From: Prostheceraeus crozeri
Lineage: Eukaryota; Platyhelminthes; Polycladida; Euryleptidae
DNA: 64,000 bases
Direction of reading: 5' to 3'
Assembly (NCBI GenBank): GCA_907163375.1
Contig: CAJQUW010007815.1
Coordinates: 124,001 to 188,000, forward strand
The notes below the pieces were generated by a model. The model had not been told where the DNA came from. It was given only the letters and a program-made list of their open reading frames with translations, and searched no databases. Below, one piece after another: positions 57,462 through 64,000 of the stretch (within the stretch, counting starts at the first letter, position 1; every line of letters begins with the position of its first letter). The translations under genes were made by a program, and so were the position numbers.

Positions 57462-59218
57462 TCCAGGAACGAAATATGCACGAAGATGATCATTTCATTT
57501 CCCGTAAAATTCGCGAATTACTGCGAAATTATCATTGTGTTTCCTCTCCTCGCGATTCGCTTTATCATCAGATGCAAGACATTGATTCCAAATATTGAAC
57601 AGAGTTCGAGAAATATCAATGCGACAAAATATTGAGCATTTACATACTACACAGTATATTCGAATGCCAAACACACAAAATCAAAATTCAATTTTTAGCT
57701 CTTGGAGCCAATGTCTTATCAGTCAACATCAGGATCGCGAAGTAGATGTAGGCCCCTGGAGATCTGTGGACTACGCATTGCGAGATGATGTACTCCACTG
57801 TTTTGAGCTGGATGACCACAAGCACAGGAGGCGGACTGTCGAAAGCCCCATCACTGGAGGGTGGAGTGCGGTGTTGGAGCGGAGTCGGATCAGTCAGACC
57901 CACTGCTTTCGAGGGAGGTGGGCTCCTGATGGCAACGATTGGTTGGAGCTTTCGCTTTTGCACATGCTGAAGAGATCAGGCACGGGAATTTTGGAATCGT
58001 GATTACTACCTCTGTAACAGAGAACTCCAAAGTATGCCATCAACGATTGTACAGTCAAATGCAAGAAATTCCAAGTCTATCTGCTTGTTCTGGTGACTTT
58101 CGCACAGCATCATTCAAAAATTCCATGGGTAGATATAACTGCCAGTTCCTTGCGAGAACTCTCTGTTGGGCCGGGTGTCTCTCTAAATAATATGTTTCCG
58201 GCGTCCCTTCTTCTTTTAATCGGAGGAGATTGAATCCAATTATTACCGTTTTTTATACCACAATAACTGTCGCTCTTGTCAGGGATGCCGGAGCAATTTT
58301 TTGGCTAAGAGGGGCAAGAATGCTGGAGCAGGGTACAAACTGGAATAATTTTCATTACCAAGAAGCTCAAACCATTAAAGTCTCACACATGCAGATCAGG
58401 ACAATAGAGTTCGGCACGACTAAAAGTGTTGCTCGACTAGTGATTCCGAGCACTCGAAACAAAATAATTATGTGATAGCTTGCACAACTCATTGCTTTGA
58501 TAGGAATCGACTAAGTGATAAGTCCTCTTCAACTTATTTAATTGTTTTCTTCATTAAAAAAATAATAATTCTTAGATCTAAACTACCGTTTAGCAACTTA
58601 TGACTAAATGTACATAATCATGCCGATCAGAGAATGTGAAGATTTCTTTCGGCTATTATTGAGATGATTGATAAATAGTACCCATTTCGTTGCATGGAAG
58701 CATTCAGCATAAGATAATACGATTGAAAACGCCAGTTGTTTAGATGACATTATTTAGTTAAATAGGCTGCCATTAAATATCTCAATAAGGCAAACACAAA
58801 GACAAAACATATTAAATAGCAAGAAAGTACGTGAATATCTCAGTTGTGTGGGAAGACTTAGCTGTTATGAGGTCGCCTAGCATACTTCGTAATGTGCAAA
58901 ATCGAAGCTCGCCATCAGTCGTGAATAAAATTACGTGTACGAGCATGGTTTTCAATTATCGCGACTTTACACGATTCATGCATTGTTCAGTGTCTATAAT
59001 AGTAGATATTGCTGACATACAATTATACAAGCATGTAGAGTGCTCTATAAACATTCATGCATCGAATCAGGAAATTGGAAGGCAATTTATTATTATGTTT
59101 TTGAGTTTTACAAAGGGTGTTCATTCTCAACTACAGGAGAAGTTCCGGAACATGTAGGTGCATGAAGTTGTGAAGCTCGACTGGTTTGTTGATTTCATCT
59201 CAGTAGAAAATGACATTT
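57462..59218. other. Unrecognised region upstream of the PiggyBac half
   Basis: Open stretches at 57595-58002 (plus) and 57688-57963 (minus, Pro-rich) without recognisable domains. On the minus strand around 58180 a FRETPGPT-like phrase could be a remnant of a PiggyBac N-terminus, but this is weak. Confidence 0.35.
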
Positions 59219-59600
59219 CAACGTAGCAAAGTGCGTCAAGGTAACAAAGTTAAAAAAAAAAAAAGCAAAAAAACTATTACTTTTTCAAGTACAAACAATA
59301 TATGATAAAGAAAATTTTTTTTATATCCTAAAAAAAAAAAATTTTAAAAAATATTACTAAGAAACAAAAAAAAAGCTTCTCCTCTCCTCATGGTAATGAA
59401 TTGGCGAGTAGTCCGTTCGTGTTCAAAAATATTATATATATAAATATATTTTATAAATTGAATTATTCAGTCTGCCCAGTCAGATAGGACAGGACAAGAT
59501 AGTTTCTTTTTTAATCAAAATACCAACAGCGGGTTTACGCTATCTAAAATCTACCCAGTGTAAGAGAATTAAATTATTATTAGTTCTTTAGCTAAAACGT
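59219..59600 (+). repeat. Inverted relative of 22690-23096
   Basis: Similar to the 3' part of the spliced gene region in the Polinton, in opposite orientation. It keeps the patches AAGCTTCTCCTCTCCTCATG, TAATGAATTGGCGAGTA, TTCAGTCTGCCCA and TACGCTATCTAAAATCTACCC. A-runs have expanded in this copy. No neighbouring exons (A to F) were found here. Confidence 0.7.
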
Positions 59601-60778
59601 GAAATAGAATTGTACAAAATATGCATACAAATTATTTGACTATTTTTAATGAGGTCATCAACAGGAACTTGGTCAGGACGATCGCGTTTCGACCGCTTAA
59701 TCCTGGACGCCTCAAACACGCACACCCGCGTCCTGTACATTTAAGATGCAAAAAAAAATAGAGTCACTATTGACTGAAATGTACGTTATAGTCGATTATT
59801 GATTATTTATTATATCAGATGGAAACTGTAGTTATCTCAATGAATCATTTTGTGAAGCAAATTTGCTAAAGCAAAATCTATAGTTGACCAATTGGCAAGA
59901 AATAATTTTTAATGACAGTGAACAGGAAAAACTTCTCATTTTTGTGAGGCCGATTAAAAAAAGTACGTAAAACGTAGGCCTTCTATAGTCGATCTCTGAG
60001 GATAGCATGAATGAGTAAGTCTAAGTAAATTATGCATTTTGAGAATATGTAATTACGTAGGCCTATACCAGTATACTTTTTGTAGAGATATAACTCAGCT
60101 TGTGGTCACTCGAGCAATGCCGAACACTAATCTACATTATAGAGTTACATTTCAATCGTTTGCTAATCTCTTTTTTTGTCTCTCATCTCTTTCAGAATCG
60201 GAAAGCCTACAAGTTTGGTTCTTTTGGAAGGTGAGACCTTGCTTGCAAGTTAGGTAGAAAGATGTAATTCCGTGAAAAGCGACCAAGCATTTCAGTTTGT
60301 TGTGTGTACAAAGTAGCATTTACAGTATGTATCGCCTCACGGATTTATTGCATAATTACATGTATAAGACATTCTAACAAGTGCTTCTATATAACAAGCA
60401 TCATAAACTCAGTTTGATTAGTCTACTTTTTTGTTTTTGATGAACATAATTATTCATTCTTAAAAAGTGCCTTTTAACTAAAATTGTCTAAACTGGCGGT
60501 GATAACGTTAAACCTATGATCTTTTAGTGTATCTTTTAGCATAGTGCACATATGCGTGTAGCACCATCCTTTCGAGTTACTTTGCTGTTTGATACCATCT
60601 CGTCAATCAGAAGCTTTAAAACGCTGTAGACTCATAGAATCTGCTTCATTTTTCATTGCCAAAATAAGGTAGCTAACCACCCTATGTTTATTCAAAATTA
60701 ATTTGCCAATTTACTATTTCTGAAAAACGTCTGGGCAAAGAAAAAAACTATTTCATCAGAAATACTTCTTATTCGAAG
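59601..60778. other. Region without recognised features
   Basis: AT-rich; nothing supported. Confidence 0.4.
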
Positions 60779-61036
60779 TTAAAACTCGAAAACAATTGTT
60801 GCAGAACTACACTTCTGCTCAAGGGAACCTTTGTTGGTGCCCCCTCTCGCACCCCCTACTCCGGCATCAGCACTGGCTCTTGCACTCTTTAATAGCTGTG
60901 AGTCGTCGTCATCGGAACTTGATGTGACATCATTTTGACTCTGATGCATATGATTTATGTTGATCATGTTATCCACATCGTCCTCCTCAGACGAAATATC
61001 ACCATCATCCATTTCTTTGATCAACTGATCAGCCAT
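60779..61036 (-). CDS. Small acidic Ser/Asp-rich ORF
   Basis: From ATG 61036 (GAGATGGCTGATCAG context) 85 codons run to 60779: MADQLIKEMDDGDISSEEDD, then an SSSDDDDS tract and a Gly-rich piece. Acidic, disordered N-termini of this kind begin PiggyBac transposases. It lies on the same strand upstream of the PiggyBac halves, so it may be that protein's first exon. It could equally be unrelated; confidence is low. Confidence 0.3.
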   Translation of the reverse strand: MADQLIKEMDDGDISSEEDDVDNMININHMHQSQNDVTSSSDDDDSQLLKSARASADAGVGGARGGTNKGSLEQKCSSATIVFEF

Positions 61037-61180
61037 CTCACAGCAAGACAAACTAGGAATGATCAGTGTTGGGGAAGTCACAGTATAGTAAACAAGTTCA
61101 ATCGATAATAACCTGACAAATCTTTGTAAAGCGTGCATTGTTCGCCTGTGTGTGTGCGCGCGCTTGTGTACGACCATCAA

Positions 61181-64000
61181 CCTATTTCGCCATCGATAGC
61201 CGCATCAGGTGACTTTTTGTATCTCAATCAGCGATTTATGGTTTAACAATAAATATCTGATGATCAAGAAAAAACAGGTCAAATTGACCACCCCTTGTAT
61301 TTTAAAGTGTATCGAATACCTTTGTATCATGATAAGTGTTAAGCATTGTACGAGTATTCGTGTGCTGTTCTATAGATTTTACGATAAAGGATCTCGCAGC
61401 CAAAAATAGATTGTGGCCGGCTATTTGCGACTCAGTCGTCCCCGTGAAACCTTTTGGGCACACTTCGCTCTTCACTTCCACCAACACTACAACTTTCCAT
61501 TGTATGAGACGACTGTGCTATTAGATGCATAAAAATTGACGAAAGACAATTGAACTTTTGATCAGCTTTAACACATATCCATTTTCCACTTTCTTCATTT
61601 ATACCCGCAGTCATTACAATAAACGCCAAATACTTCGGAAAGCAGTTGTCTCGGTCTCTTTAACTGCTTGCACTGTTTATCAGTACGATGTTACCTACGA
61701 GACGATCCATAGTTGTTGCAAAATGTCTTTCTCTAGTCACCTGTCATGGATGAAAAACGTCATCTTCTTTTATCTCTACTTTGAAGAAGAGGAAGTAAAA
61801 TGAAATCTGTCACTGGATTCATTTGTTGTATACAAAAAGGTAGTAGTGTATTCACGAACTTTCTTTACATGGTGATAGATTCTTCAATTACGTATTCCCA
61901 TACCTCAAGAGAAAATCATGCGATATCTTTATATCTTTAGATCAGGGCTTCGGAGACGGTGCCGGAGCTGGAGTCGCCCGGAACCGTGGTGGTAGCCGGT
62001 CATAATGCATCATCCATCATCATCCGTGTCCATAATGTGATCAAGGTAGGAATATGCCAAGAGTGATTGTGCGACTTTCACAAGATCGATCTCGTCTTGC
62101 TTCCAGGATGAAATCGAATTATTTATCATTGAATTACACATTCAAAGAGAAGTGCGCAAAAGCATAAGAGCATTACAAAACATAAGCTGAAACATATTCG
62201 AAAATTTTACTGTATTGCGCTCCATACTTGGAGCGTTAATCAATCAAGCGAGTGAACGGACGTGCATTTAAGCTCATTGTCAAAAGCTCCTTTGGTCCCC
62301 GGACCTAACTTAAGTGTCCATATTTGTTTTCAGTCTGTGTGGAAGTATCATCACTACTTCACATCGAGGAATGTAAGAGCTTGCTTAAGACGCATTTAAT
62401 TATTCGATCAAGCAATAATATTGAATAATATAATATAATAATTAATATGATAATAAAATATGAATAACTAATACAATAAATAAATAAATAATAAAAATAT
62501 AATATAATCTAGAACTACAATTTTTGACATGTCTTTCATGTTTGTTGTCTGTGAGGTTAAACATTTGGAAAAATTTTAGCCACATCTAGCCACATTCTCA
62601 CGTAACCCTACATGCACCTCACCAATCATCAGACTCATATTTCGAAAACTTGCACATGATTGGAAATTACTTGGAGCTATCCCAAGTCAAAAATTATGGC
62701 TTTACCTAATCAAACAAAACATAGAAATCTCATTTTTACCGAACACGCCACTATGGTTTCTGTTAGCATTGAAAAACGAATCGGATAGAACTCCGCAGAT
62801 TTGTAGTAGCTGAAGGGAGTCTCATTCTGTAGAGTCTAATTTTCGGCCTCGTTCCCGACAGATCATCTTTCTGGCAGCTGGGAAAATGCCGCATCTGCCC
62901 ATTTTTGCAGTTGATGTGTTCTACTGCTTGCATAAATTTGAAGATCCACTTTATGCAAACTTCAAGAGCACTTTTCTAATTCTGTGGTTTCTACAATTGA
63001 CTTTAGCAGATGTCCGAAAACATAACATGAACACACGAAGAGTCAGTATTTCGTATAATCAATCGTTTGAAATTATGACTAAATTAATTCATAAAGCAAA
63101 CAAAGTATGGCAACTTGAAAGTTTATTTAATGAGTGTGGAGAACTTAGGAGATATTTCAGCTGAATGTAAATTCAGGACCACTTTTGATCTTCCGGCATT
63201 CTACTCGATTGTTGTATTTGTTTGTTTGATTTGAACAGTAAGATATTATGAAATTTCGTATTATATGTTCCTTTTCGAGATTCTGAATGTAATTTTAAAA
63301 TGCAAAGTTATAAAAACACATGTACATGTACAATTTGAAAAAATAGATAATCAACAGCGGCATGATTCAGTGATACATTTGTTTTTGATTGAACCGGTTT
63401 TTTTTAATGAAGGTCGGTCTCTGACCGACCTAAATTTAACAAATCAAACTCATGTACATTGCTTGTTACACATCAATCATTTCAGCGAATAATATAAATT
63501 AGCATCAAGTCATTGAACTTATCTACATGTACAACCGTGCTCTGAAACTTATCAGGACGGTTTTTAATCGGAGTATTGCTCCTAATTTCATTGAGAAGTC
63601 ATAGCATCATATTTGGTGCAAGTTCTTTCTAATGGTGATACCTATTCGTTCCAACTTGCTCATTCAATTCTTGAAGCAGCATATTGTTTTTTTTTTAATT
63701 CCAAATTTCCACAAACTTTCATTCTTCTATGCTTTCTTGAAATCATAATTCTATTTCAAATTTTAAAACTTTGTTGCCAATCCCTTCAATCTTTGATGAT
63801 CGTGATGATGATTTTATAAATATCAAGATCCGTAATTTGTATTGTGGATACATTTTCCAAATTTTGTGCTCTTTATAAATGATTTGTATGTAAATCAAGG
63901 AAATTCATTTTGTGGAAAGTTTTTCTGTCACATAAGGCATTCCAATAATTCTATTTGTACAGTAATATCGGCAGATGAGCATGTGAATCGGGGTGGCCAA
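61181..64000. other. Right edge, mostly unrecognised
   Basis: No gene supported. 62350-62412 on plus reads SLLHIEECKSLLKTHLI, like the SLxxFKxxLKTHLF end of some LINE proteins. It is followed by an AT-rich low-complexity run (62440-62512) that could be its 3' tail. The open stretch at 62886-63164 has no recognisable domain. Confidence 0.4.

Overview
This is AT-rich animal nuclear DNA that is almost entirely transposable elements and repeat debris. I recognise no ordinary host gene. The mix (a Polinton/Maverick, two PIF/Harbinger elements with partner Myb-like genes, hAT elements, a PiggyBac relic, LINE fragments, Penelope-type GIY-YIG fragments, an LTR-element gag) fits a marine invertebrate genome; I cannot name the species.

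The centrepiece is a complete but decayed Polinton at 11442-27303 (15,862 bp). It has terminal inverted repeats of about 310-355 bp and a perfect 6-bp target duplication, GCTATC. It sits inside an older hAT element (11077-28078) whose own 8-bp duplication matches at 7 of 8 positions. Plus-strand genes, in order: RING-finger protein, Cys-rich/basic GG-tail protein, unknown protein, packaging ATPase, conserved helical protein, integrase with chromodomain, minor capsid protein, intact basic core-like protein, major capsid protein, adenain-like protease. Minus-strand genes converge on them: a two-repeat TBP-like protein, a possibly PC4-like protein, and only the C-terminal end of the protein-primed DNA polymerase. 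Nearly every gene carries stops or frameshifts.

Where the rest of PolB should be (22.7-26.5 kb) there is foreign-looking sequence. It holds a multi-exon minus-strand gene made of small phase-0 exons, two of which are a tandem 66-bp exon duplication. A relative of its 3' end lies inverted at 59.2-59.6 kb.

Left flank: Harbinger 1 (980-4810) with a two-exon DDE transposase facing a Myb/SANT-like gene. Right flank: a 226-bp TAA-flanked MITE (30388), Harbinger 2 (30882-34394) with an unusual 7-bp duplication, a 1.8-kb non-autonomous element (34573-36383), a foldback (37621), a CR1-like LINE fragment with a PHD-type ORF1 (39.3-41.1 kb), three different Penelope-type GIY-YIG domains (41.3-45 kb), LINE tails, a 3.9-kb hAT-like element with GCTC-rich ends (48323-52226), a retrotransposon gag (52641), a LINE RT domain (53.3-54.3 kb), and a PiggyBac transposase split by repeats (54.7-57.5 kb). 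The last 6 kb are mostly unrecognised.
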